A DNA stretch of 64,000 nucleotides, taken from assembly GCF_028554725.1 (NCBI RefSeq), contig NC_071671.1, positions 2,081,001 to 2,145,000 of the forward strand, read 5' to 3'. The notes beneath the pieces are model-generated. The model saw only the letters and a list, made by a program, of their open reading frames with translations, was not told where the DNA came from and did not search any database. Shown here in pieces: positions 12,801-24,500 of this stretch. Made by a program: the position numbers and the translations under genes. Source of the DNA: Zeugodacus cucurbitae (taxonomy: Eukaryota > Arthropoda > Insecta > Diptera > Tephritidae). Every line of letters begins with the position of its first letter. The first letter of the stretch is position 1.

Positions 12801-14600
12801 GCTGTCTAATTAATAATTATTATCAAGGAACAGCAGTAGGTGGGTTTTCTAGAGTGGGAACAGTTGTTAATGGAAAATTTTTTGTAGAAATATGGCTGTT
12901 TGTAAGAGTTATTCGATAGTCTTAGTTTATATTGCTGTAAAATCGTCCAGAAAAAGAACTTTAGACCATATACACAATGCCACAAGCAATATGCTTTCAA
13001 AAAAAGTTGATAAAATTTTATGGGAATCTTTGTTCATTTAAGCTAAATGTAGAAAAATGTGAATACATTTTTTTTTATACCAAATTTCCTACAAGCACGT
13101 TCTGCATGCATAATATAGACCACAACAATAAATACAGACACGGTTTCGGACAATTCACTTTGAAGTTGGCAACCTTTGAAAGAATGCGGACTTGCCAGTT
13201 CAGCACAACAATAAGACTTAGCTAACCAACACCGGTGAAAAAAGGAAAGAAATAAATAGCGCAACCAAATACACACACACACATAAAGAGTAAGCTAAGT
13301 GCGCTTGTATTTGTGCATAGATAATGAATATGAGAATAAAATAAACGGAAAACCGAAAGGGAATGCCAGCAGCCGCAAATAGGTGTGAAAAAATCACCTC
13401 ATACCAATGCATATGAGTGACTGTGTGTGTGTAGAGTTATCTGCAACAGCAGCGTGACATGGAATAAATTCATAATGATTTGTGTTGCCGCAAGATTTGT
13501 TTTTGTTCACCTCATTTTGTTTACATTCATGAAAAGCAAAATAATAAAATGCGCTAAAGCGCTCCAAAATGCAGTCCAACCCAGGAGAGGTTTAGGTGGT
13601 GGCGCAGCAGAGCAGCTGTGAGCTCATATAATTTGTGGCATATGTTGCATGCTTACGACGTCGTCGCTGCTGTGCAACTATATAATATGAGAATTGCATT
13701 CCAAGCAGCTGCCGGCAAGTAAGCGCTTGTTACAGCAACAACAACACCGGCAACAGTGGCAGCATAGAAAAATTGTTGCACGTGCTGATGTTGTAGCTGC
13801 ACGGCGTAGCGCTATGCGGTGCACTGGCGCTTGAGGCATGCAACAAGTAGAAAACAAAATGCGCGCATTGTAGTCTGAGAATGGAAATTAAAGCGCAAAA
13901 TTCTTACCACAATTGTGTGCGCATGCCGGGCTGTGTTGCACGAACCAATGCGGTTTGCGGCTGCCTGGCTGGCTGGCTGGCGGTCTCTGACCATTACCGC
14001 CGAATTGCGGTGCAAAGCAATCGACCTAATAATGAAAAAAGGTGGGCGCTTTAGACAGCTCAGTGCCAGTGGCAGAGTGGCAGCCGGCGTAGCGGCAAAG
14101 GGTTGGCAGTTTGAGGTCGTTCAATGACTGCGCCGGTTGCATGTGCAACATTTTCTCATGAGAATTTCGTTTTCAATTTTTATTTCTAGTTTTTGTTCTT
14201 TTGTTTTTGTTTTTGCTCAATCAAAAACGGTGAGAGTGTTTCTTTGCGTGCTGTGAGAATGTTATAAGAGGAAGTAAACTGTTCTCAGGCGTGACGGTTG
14301 GCACTTTGTGGTTAGGGAATTTCGTATTTTGGGAAATAATTTTGGCAATATGCATCACGCTTTGCATATTGAACGAACAGTTCTGAATGATTGAATTTGA
14401 TTGAAAGACAGTTGGGGAGCTGTGGTAAAGCCTTGCTTCCTTGGATCTTTAGATTATCGTTTTTGTGGCATTTATTTTCAATCTGAAGCCGTTATCAATA
14501 AGCTTCCGTTAAATTATTGTTACTATTGTGAAGTATATTCTATAGAATCTATTTCAGTTCCGTGTAATAATTCTCCATCTCTCATTCTTCTCTTTTTCAG
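9894..14600. other. Non-coding upstream or intronic region of the PDZ gene
   Basis: No supported gene. The stretch holds CAA/CAG triplet tracts (10.32-10.65 kb and 10.9 kb), a CA/CG microsatellite at 11.18 kb, and part of the motif array. It ends with a strong 3' splice site, TCTCTTTTTCAG, at 14589-14600, so it is probably an intron between an untranslated first exon and the exon starting at 14601. I could not place that first exon. Confidence 0.5.
11177..11203. repeat. (AC)n-(GC)n microsatellite
   Basis: A run of alternating purine-pyrimidine (AC repeated about ten times, then CGCGCG). Shorter CA runs occur at 5148 and 10233. Confidence 0.8.
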
Positions 14601-15554
14601 TGGCCCAAAACACACAACAAATAATTTGCCACCAAAATTCAAAGCTCATTACACTAAAGTACTACTTTAATCAACTGCGCCGCTCGGCAGCCTAAATTAT
14701 GCGCCTCTTCAAGACACGCAAGTCCATCGACACATTCGGCAGCACCACCACCACCAACAACACAACCAGCATCCATCCGACATATCAGCAGCACTACAAC
14801 AGCGGACCGCAAACCACCACGCCCACACCGACCGCCACAACATGCGCCGTCAAATTCAGCAAAACCATCGCCGGCAGCACATCCATCTCGTCGTCGCTAC
14901 CCGATCTGCATGACTCGCCCGTTATGATCCTGAGCTGTACGAACCTGAGCGCCAGCCACACGCCCACACCGCGCACACCCACCAGCGTCGGTGGCGGCGG
15001 CGTGCTCAGTGCCAGCAATAGCGGCGTCTCCACGCAAACACATTCACCAGCTGCAGGTGGCGGCGGTGCCAGCTACACACACAACTACAGCAGCCTCAAT
15101 AGCAGCGGACGTCAAACACCATCCGCGCTGTCGGTGGCTTCATTAAATGATGCGGCGCTGCAGCGATTGCATCATCATCATCACCAACAGCAGCAACAAC
15201 AACACCACAGTGCGACACACTTATTTCAAAATGGCAGCGGGGGCGGAGCTGGTGGTGTCGGCGGTGGTGGCGGCAAGTGTAAAAGTAACACTTTGCTGGT
15301 GAATTATGGCGGCAGCAGCAATAATATTGCGACAGCGCAGCATTATTACCAAAAACTCGGACAACAGTCGTTGGGGCAACAACGTAACACCTCGTCATCG
15401 AGCAGTTGCATCTACGAGAAGAGCAGAAATGCGAGTTGCCACAACATTTCACTGACGCCAAATGGCGACAAGAGTGCGGGGGGCGCGGGCAGTGGCGGTG
15501 GCACACCAATGAAAAGTTGCAATGGTTCAACAATATCGCTGATGGCGTCAAACG
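14601..15554 (+). CDS. PDZ gene: first coding exon with 5' UTR
   Basis: The exon is bounded by TTTTTCAG at 14593-14600 and GGTAAGT at 15554-15560. The first 98 bases are untranslated, with TAA in frame at 14693. It encodes about 285 residues of low-complexity protein: Thr/Asn/Ser at the start, glycine runs, and a His-Gln tract near residue 158. The most conserved-looking stretch is SSSLPDLHDSPVMILSC near residue 65. The exon ends in phase 1. Confidence 0.8.
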
Positions 15555-18500
15555 GTAAGTGGTGTCATAACAAAATTTAATCTCAAATGTGGGTCAGCAT
15601 AAAATGTTGTCATGCGAGTATGATATGAAATATATTGTAATGTACGAGGTGTGTTCAAAAAATAACGGGAATTTTTGTCCAAAAGTCCAATTGTAATTTT
15701 TTTTATTATGTTAGTCATGATTGTTTGACAACATTAATATAGAAATGAAGAAATATAAAACAAAAACGAAAATTCCGGTTATTTTTTGAACACACCTCGT
15801 AAGTATGATAGTATAACTATAAAAACAGATAGATAGATAAACTCCATAGATATATGAATACTTGTCCTCAACAATTTTCAATCCCATATTTACAAGCTGA
15901 ACAATCTAAGATCAAAGCATAAGATAGGAACAGATCAACTTTGCTCCAAGAAGAGACCTTTTCAGCATATGGTGCATAGCGCTTCTTTATATAGCATCCT
16001 TAGCATTTCTCAGCTAGTTGATCTATATATTACGATTTATTCTGACATCTACTGTCTTTGCTGTTACCTCGAGCCTCTTAAAACGGTTATATTTTGAAGT
16101 CTCTCGAGCCAAAACTTTCATTACTAGTTCGAAACCACTCTAAATCGGAATTCTTTAAGGAATATAAAAAAATATTTATTTTCTAAATTCTTTTACTTTT
16201 CTATCCTATCTTTCTACTACATGCCTCTTTCTCTCTCTTTCTCCCAGGTCATTTGCCCAACTATCAATTGGTGACCGCAGTGCCTGTTGTCATATTGGAT
16301 GATGAAAAGAAATCTACTTCCAACGCCGGAACGATAACTGCAAGTGCAACAACAACCTCAACGACATCCGCAACAACAGCCACAACCACAGCGAGCACAA
16401 CTGCCAATAGCGCAACAAGAAATGGTGAGTAATTTTTGAAGATCTTGAATTAAAAAACTATTAATAAGAGTTAATAATGCTGATTTCGAATCGAAAAATA
16501 TTAGAAAAGTTCAAAATCAACGCCAAAAAAACAACAAATCACAACGAACATACTAAGGGCAGTGTATACAGCTTCTGGTAGAGAGAACTCTCGCTAGACA
16601 GTATCGAATAAAGCAGCTGAAAGTATATGTAGTTCGACAAAACTAAAATAGTTCCTGAAAAAAATAGTTCAGCTTGAAAAATAAATTTTACTGCGTCTTC
16701 ACCAAAATTACTTTAATTGCTTACTCCATAGTGTGGTCCAACCGCATGAATTTTCATTACCAAACTGTTTCTCACGCGTCATTTCGACATTATTTATATG
16801 CCATTCCAGAAAGTTGTTGTTGTAATTTGTAATATTCAGATTTTGACTGTAATTTAAAGCGGAGCACAGTTTGGAACGGATGTTTGTAATTTATAAAGTT
16901 ACCGAAAACTGCATTTTTGCACATTTGTTTGTATGTATGTATGTACAAACTCAAAAAGGTGCTCAAAAAGAAAACCAAGAAGAAACAGCGCGAAATTCTT
17001 TGATTTCTGGTTGCTTCAAATTATCTGAAATTTCGCTACAATTTAAATAAAATGCATGTGTATTCATTCATTCCATACAATTTTTTGTTGCTGTGATCAC
17101 GTACGCGTGTGAAGATTATTATTTTGCATTTATTGCACTGTTACCGTTTCCTTTTCAATACAAATACATTAAGTGGTAATAAGCATACAAAACCACATGC
17201 AATACAATAAATACAATTAAGATTATGCGGATAGTGATGTAGATTTGTTATTCGGTATTCGCATGAAAGTGAAGATTTTTAAAGAAACAAAAAATTTTTT
17301 TTTAATTATTTCCAAAAGGAAAAAAATATATATATTTTTGATATTTATTTTTAATTTTTTGAAAAATATTTTTTTTTGATTTTTTAGCTATCGCATTAAG
17401 GTGATAATTTTGAACGAAAAAAATTTAAAAAAAAGAAAAAAAATTATATTTAAAAAAATTTCACAAATTAAGATTATGCGAATAGTGATGTAGACTTGAT
17501 ATTCGGTAAGAGATTTTAAAGAAAAAATAATTTTTTGTTGAAAATTATTTCCAAAGGAAAAAACATATATTCTTTTCTTTAATTTTTTGAAAAATATTTT
17601 TTTGGATTTTTTTAGCTATTGCATTGAGGTGATGATTTTGAACGAAAAAAATTTAAGAAAAAAAAAATTAAATTTAAAAAAATTTCACAAATTAAGATTA
17701 TACGAATAGTGATGTAGACTTGAATAAAGGATTGAGTATTCGGTAAGGGATTTTAAGAAAAAAAAAATTATTTTTTTCAAAATTATTTCCGAAAGGAAAA
17801 AAGATATATATATTTTTGATATTTATTTTTAATTTTTTTAAAAATATATTTTTTTTGGATTTTTTTAGCTATCGCATTAAGGTGAAAATTTTGAAATCAA
17901 TTAAAAAAAAAATTAAATTTAAAAAATTTCACAAATTTAAAAACAATTTCGGTAAAATTTTTTTTCTTAAATTTTTTTTTTTAATTTTTTTTCTTAAATT
18001 TTTTTTTCTAAGATATCGGCCAGTTTTATGCTTAATATATATTTTTGGGATTTTTTTCTGGGTATAGAACTGTTTTTTTTTAATGTGTTGCTCAATCTGA
18101 ATCTCTCATCACTCACAACACTATCTATCACCGCTCAGCACAATTCACCCCAAAGAAACGCACTCTTAACACACATTCATAGAAATGCGTTTATTTGTTG
18201 TTTTCTTTTTGTACTCTGTTACTTTTATTCTTTTAAATTGGATTTCGCATATAATGATTAACTCGAACTTTTACGCTTTACTCTTTTGGCTCTATCTTTT
18301 CTCATGTGCTTTTATTAACTGCAAATTGCCTTAATTTTCTTGCCAATCAACTGTGGCGATCTGCAGACAAAGAAATCATTCACTCTTTTCATACAACAAC
18401 AGCAAACCAAGCAACAAGAACAACAACTGAAGACACTCAAATTAAGAAAAAAATTCAAAAAATATTTTTATAATATGCATAAGAAATGCATGAAGCTAAT

Positions 18501-21500
18501 ATAAATGTATTGTACAATCCCTCACAAGAGTGCAAATAAGTGGTTGCTTTATGAAAATAAAGATTGTATAGATTAAATAAATACTTGTTTCATAACTCTT
18601 TCACGGTTGTGGTGCAAAAAAAAATTTCAATTTTTATTGCGGAAGTGATTAATTTTGTATTTTTGCTCATATATTAAGTCTTTCTGGCGCGTCTCCAACC
18701 GTATGTTGACAGAGAACTCTGCTTGCCAATCACTACAATTCATACATTTTTTATTTAAAAGTAAATATTGTATGAGCGAGCTAATGAAAACCACTTAATT
18801 CTGCATTAGCACACACAAATCACTATTTGTATAGTGAATTCGCAAGCAAAATTTAGTTAACTAATTTGCAAACTCAGAGATTTTATGCAAATACTTTTCG
18901 CAACTTTGTTAGATTTTATAATAAATCAATATAAATTAGACGGTTGTGATGAAGCAGTGATTATTGGCTTTAAGAAAGACCCATACCAATTCTAAAATAT
19001 GACACAAACACCTTGGGAAGGGATGAATCCGGATTCAGTCTGATGAGACAGACGTCGTTCTAAAGATCTAAAACTAGCTAATATGATCTATGGAGATGAC
19101 TTTCATTTTTTCATCCGATAGGTGCATACATCCCTTCCTTTCATATTTCATTTGCACTTTATCCTCTCCAGACGTATGTGGTTCTAGAGTTCTAAATCTA
19201 GCTAATATGATCTATGGAGATGACTTTTATTTTTTCATCCGATAGGTTCATCCTTCTCCTCCTTTCATATTTCATTTGCACTTTATCCTCTCCTCTCTTT
19301 TTGCATAAAAGTAAGCTTGGTTGTAGAAGTTTGTTGAGGACGCGCTTCATACTCAAAACATGAGCTAAAATATGCTGAGTCAATCTATAAGTGATCTTGA
19401 GAGTAGCTGCTATTTTTTTAAAGCTCATCCTACAATTCACTCTACACGTTTCAATATCAACGTTATTGTCGAAAGTGTGACTGTGAAGTTTAAACCACTC
19501 GCATGAGTTTATCCAATGAGTTCCAAGTCCTCTGTGAATGCTTTATGTCTCTCGAGAACTTGAGTTCGATGACAAAGAACTGAGGTGTGTCTTAAAAAAA
19601 CTGCTGAATTACCTATAAATATCCTCGGCATTACGCAGCTACCGTTTCAACAATCACTCTTCGAAAAGAGATCCAACTGATTCCACAAGATAAAACTGAT
19701 CTGACAAAGTAAGAGCTAATTATCCAGCTGGAACTCTCATGGTTGACTGTTATGCTCGAAGAGATGGCCAAGATGATGATTAGGATTTCATCTGACTTTA
19801 TAAAGTGCTAGTTTGTCATGCGTCTCAATAAAACCTTGAAAATCTACAACAAAAAATCTTCTTACAACACAATCAAGCATGACTAAATAAGTAATAAAAT
19901 ATTGGACAAAGTAGCGGCCATCAATATTTCAAGTCACAGCCGTCATAAACAATCAAAAAATCGAAAGAATCAACGGTAATTACATAATACAGTAGCCAGT
20001 AAAAAGGCAAAAAAGGCGCATAAAACAACAACAAAGTAAGAAATCATTTTTGAATGTTTCACAGTGCGCCCTGCAGCCAAATGTGAGCTTAGCATTTTTT
20101 GCTATACGAGATGCGAGATTAGAAAAAAATTGATTACAATAATGAAATAAAAAATGTGCAGAAATTATTATTATAAAAAATAAAAACAACAACAAAAAAT
20201 CAAAATCGTAATGACACATGAGCGCGTTGAACTTGGAGATAAAAATAAAAAAGCGCATATAAATCTTGTCGATGAGACACGCAAACTTGAAAGGTTTTGG
20301 GCCGAGTCGCGTTGTCTGCGCAATTTTATACAAATTAAGGCCGCCAGCGCATGGTAAATCATTGCGTTGAGTGGAGGGTTTCACGCCAGCAAGGGCACGA
20401 AGGTTTGACTACAAGAGTACAGTAGAAAAATGTTTGTATTTCCTAGGGTTTGTATGCGCCACCGCCGATAAGTTGCTATTGAGCTTAACAGCTTTAATTC
20501 AAAACCAAAACAACAATAAAATGTATGCTTTCGTTGTACAAATTAAAAAAACTTAACACGCATTTCTACATACATATCTACAAGTGTTTTTCGTTTTGTT
20601 TTGTATGCGCACAAATGCAGACGACTGCGTTGGATAGAAATTAAGTCAAATTAAATGGAAAGCCAACAAATTCGCGCACATACATACTAAGTGCCAGTGC
20701 CAACAACAACAACAACGTCGCAAAATTTGCATACAATGCACGCATGCAACATTTATCAGGCAGCGAACCAGTTTGCTTGTTGAGCTGTGATGTGCGCTTA
20801 AATTTGTATTTCATTTTCATTTGCTTAAAGTTCATTGTTTTTGCATAGTTTTAATTTTAAAGCCAAAAGTCGAAATCACTCGCTACACACGGGCTTTTTG
20901 CCTGCTTTGCTTGGCGGCGACGCGTCAGTCGTACGCGTTCGTCTCAGCCACGCAGACATAACCAGTGAAAAGTAAATGAAAGCATTGAACATGTTTCAGC
21001 TAAAAAGCACTCAATTTGAATCGAGCGAAAATTGTATAAAAACAACAACAGCGACACTTAAGAACTCTACGGAAATTGTGAAATTGAAATGCGTTTGAAA
21101 CTCAAGCACATAGCGCCCTGTCTGCGGTTCAAGGTCAAAACGGCCAAACGACCTTGGCCGCAGCAAGCGCCACCGAAGTGCGCAAAACACAAAAGTTTGA
21201 AGTCGAAAACAGTTATGGACATGGATATGTTAACGGATTATGAAAGTGAAAGAGAGGGTGCTGAAGTGGCTGCGGAAGAAGAGTTCTGTTTAAATGATAA
21301 GAGTGAAAATGTTCACTTAAAAAGGAAGAAGAATAAGCTCATAAGCAAAGGTGGGATGGAAAATAATTAAAAAATAATAATAAAAAAAATACAATAAAGT
21401 GGAGAAGGGTATATGCGAGGAGTGTTCAAAAAATAACGGGAATTTTGTTTTTCTTTTCATTTGACTACTTTAATGTTGTCATAGACTTTGGCCTGTACAT

Positions 21501-24500
21501 ATACTCGCCTATTATAATTCTATAATCAATTACACTGTGTGGTTAATTGGTTAGTTAAGGCAGTACTCTGCTTCAAAAAAATCGATTTTTTTGTTTTGTT
21601 TTAAATCTCTTCCAAAACTATCCAAGAATATGTCTTTAAAATTCCAGAGACCAATTCGACATATTTTCGACGCTAGAGCAGTTTTAGTGGCCGAGCGTCG
21701 AGCAGGTGTGAATGCTCAGGCAGACTTTAAAGCGCGTTTTCTCGAGTTTTCATTTTCACAAGTGTTAGAAAACGATGCCGGCGATAGCAAAAAGAACATA
21801 TGTCCGATCGAAAAAACCAAAGTGATCCAGCTTCAGTATTAAATTATCTTCTATTTGAACTAAAAAAGTTGGACAAAAGTATTAATTGAACTACCTGTTT
21901 TGCAACTTAAAGTCAATTTTTTTTCTTAAAGAAGTAAGTTTTTTTTTCAAACTTCGAAAAAATTTGGAATTTTATAACTTCTTCGGTATTTTTTTAGTTC
22001 ATAAAGAAAAGAAACTTATAAAAATTAAAAAAAAAATTGGTTCGACTTTTTCAGATGCATCGCAAGATCTCCATCACTACTCCATACTTACAACTTTGAA
22101 AAAATTTCAATATTTTTTAATAATAAATATTGTTTTTTAAGCCTTAAATATAGTACACTATCGTCTTAAAATTCCGTTTACCGCAATCATTTCCTTCCCT
22201 TAAAAAAAAAAAAATGCTAAAAAACGCTTTTTTTCGGCTTCTAAAGCAGACTACTGCCTTAACCGAGTCCTTGGTACTGAAGGCGAGCGTGTTCGGTTCA
22301 TAAGTGAGCATAATATTCCATGCTGATTTTCAGAACTAATTTTTTTATCAAAGTTTTTCGAACATTTTGTTATATTTCACACTCCTTAAGTGCTTACAAT
22401 TTTCTGCAGTATTTACTACTACATAGCACTTTCTTACTTCTTCAAATTATTAGGTCTACAACTTTGCTTCCGCCGTTTTCCAATAGATGTCTCAAGGGTC
22501 AAGCACTGGTCGATTAAATCGATTAAATCGTTTTATATCAGTCTTGTACATTTGTGTCAACATTAACCCAACAAAATATTTGTAGAGATCTGTTTGCATC
22601 CCAAACTTATTCTCAACTAAAAATGTCACTTTTTTGGAAATTTTGCTTTTCTTTTTGTAATTCCAAGAAAAGTGCGGCTGAGGCTCATCGACATTTGTAA
22701 CCGTTTTTATACAAAAAAATCTTTAATTTACAAAAAAACGGCTGGAAGCAAAGTTGTTGACCAATATTTTCTAAGAAGATACAGTTGCAATTGATTCAAA
22801 ATAGAAAGCCCGAAAGCTGGCCCTGAAAATGCTTCCTAGTTGTATATATCTACTCCAATGATATGCATTTCATTACACTAAATACCTGTACGTATTGTTG
22901 TTGTACGAAAAAATTTCATTAAAGACATTCCCCAATTGGCCTCAGGCATAACCAACGCCCACGAAAACGTATTAAATTCGTAGCGTGGCAAATGAAATTG
23001 GAAAATTACGATCGAATGTGTCGCGTGTCAAGCCCACTTTTTGTCAATACACAAATTATGATTTTCACCGCCAGCACACTCTCTCACACCCGCCCACACA
23101 CAATGGTAGTATGTAGAACAACATCTTAGCTCTTTGACTATGACCACTCACGGCCACGGAAGGTGAAGAATTTTTACACGATTCGTTTAAATGGTCAACT
23201 CTTCATTTTTCGCCACAACAATAATACTTTTCCAATTTTTATACGCTACAATGCCTTTGCGAATGTGTAATGTGATAGTTTGAGCGTGTCGCCGCTCCCG
23301 ATCGCTAAGCGAGCGCTTTTAGCATTTTTTTGCAACGAAATATTTTGTCCATTTGGCTCAAGTTGAAGGCATTTGGTGTGCTTCCTTTTCATTTTTTATT
23401 TATTATTTATAGTTCTTTTAGCAAATGTGTGGTTTTTTGTCATAAATACCGGTGAAGCACTAATGAACACCATGTTTAACGAGTTAAAGTTCAGAGTGTC
23501 AAGAATGTGTACTAAACTCGTCCAGATCAATTAGGTCTACACTTTAATTTAATAAAAAAAAACCACGATAAACGTCTTCTAAGTGCCTCTCATTTGCTTG
23601 TTTCTCTATAAAACACACTCGTCTTACTCATCCAATCGAGAGGGTCTGAAAAGGTGTTCCCAGCAACATTGAAATGAAATTTTATAAACTCGTGTTTCGT
23701 GTATCATGGAATCAGCATTGATTCCAAACAAAATGTCGTTCATCATCCATCTTCTAACATGACGAAGGAATATCTCAAGCGCCCGATCTATATGTGCTAG
23801 AGAGAGAGAGAGATTCTCGTTAATATTTGTATAACAATCTAACAAATCGAATAAGCGACTAGCGAGATATGGTGAACTTGACCATAATTATTGATACGTC
23901 ATCATCACTAAGCCGATGAGGGTATGTCTATAGTGTGAGCTCAAATATCATAGAACTTATAAGCCACTGTGGTCACTATGATAGCCACTATGGGATTCAT
24001 GAATCTGATTTATGCGTCGCGTGGGGTTCGTACATTTTATCTGTTTTTGTATAAGGAGGAAGAAAACATGAAAGTTACCTGATATCTCAATTTCTCTCTC
24101 AGTAAAGAATTTCTTGACAGTTCAAAGTCTGGCTTGCGGTATTTCTCATAGCTTTGCGCCACTCTACATTAAATTACTAACAGCAAAATGGCAATTGCTC
24201 ACACTTCAACGCCAACAACGGTAGTAAATTCTTTGACTTTGTATCTAGATATATATAATATATATCAAAGAGCAACAACAGCAAAGTTGCTAACAAAACT
24301 TTCAATATAATTTGTGCAATTACACTTCCACTTCAACGATTGGTTTAGTTCGCTCCGATTGAGTGGTTGGAATGCAACACCAAATGGACGCCAATGGCAA
24401 TAAATGCAAGCAAATAGTAGGAACAACAACACAAGCAACAACGCTTGACAAACGACAGCTATAACTAGTATGAGGCAACATCACACCGCCATTGCCATCA

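Larger units (their letters stand above)
4195..14287. repeat. Dispersed ACTGTTCYCA / TGRGAACAGT motif array
   Basis: About 22 occurrences of one core lie in this 10 kb. Forward (ACTGTTC) copies start at 4195, 4297, 5791, 5885, 6028, 6142, 6287, 6432, 12739 and 14278. Reverse (GAACAGT) copies lie at 4209, 5900, 8003, 8111, 8233, 8336, 8439, 11483, 11503, 12609, 12712 and 12854. Several pairs face each other and form palindromes, for example 4195-4218, 5885-5909 and 12712-12748. Flanks differ between most copies, so only about 10-12 bp is shared apart from the copies inside two tandem repeats. I saw no comparable density in the rest of the window. Confidence 0.65.
16425..20924. other. Intron 5' part, with repeats
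   Basis: Very AT-rich between 17.2 and 18.1 kb. Apart from the tandem repeats and the mariner fragment listed separately, no exon or gene was recognised. Confidence 0.5.
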
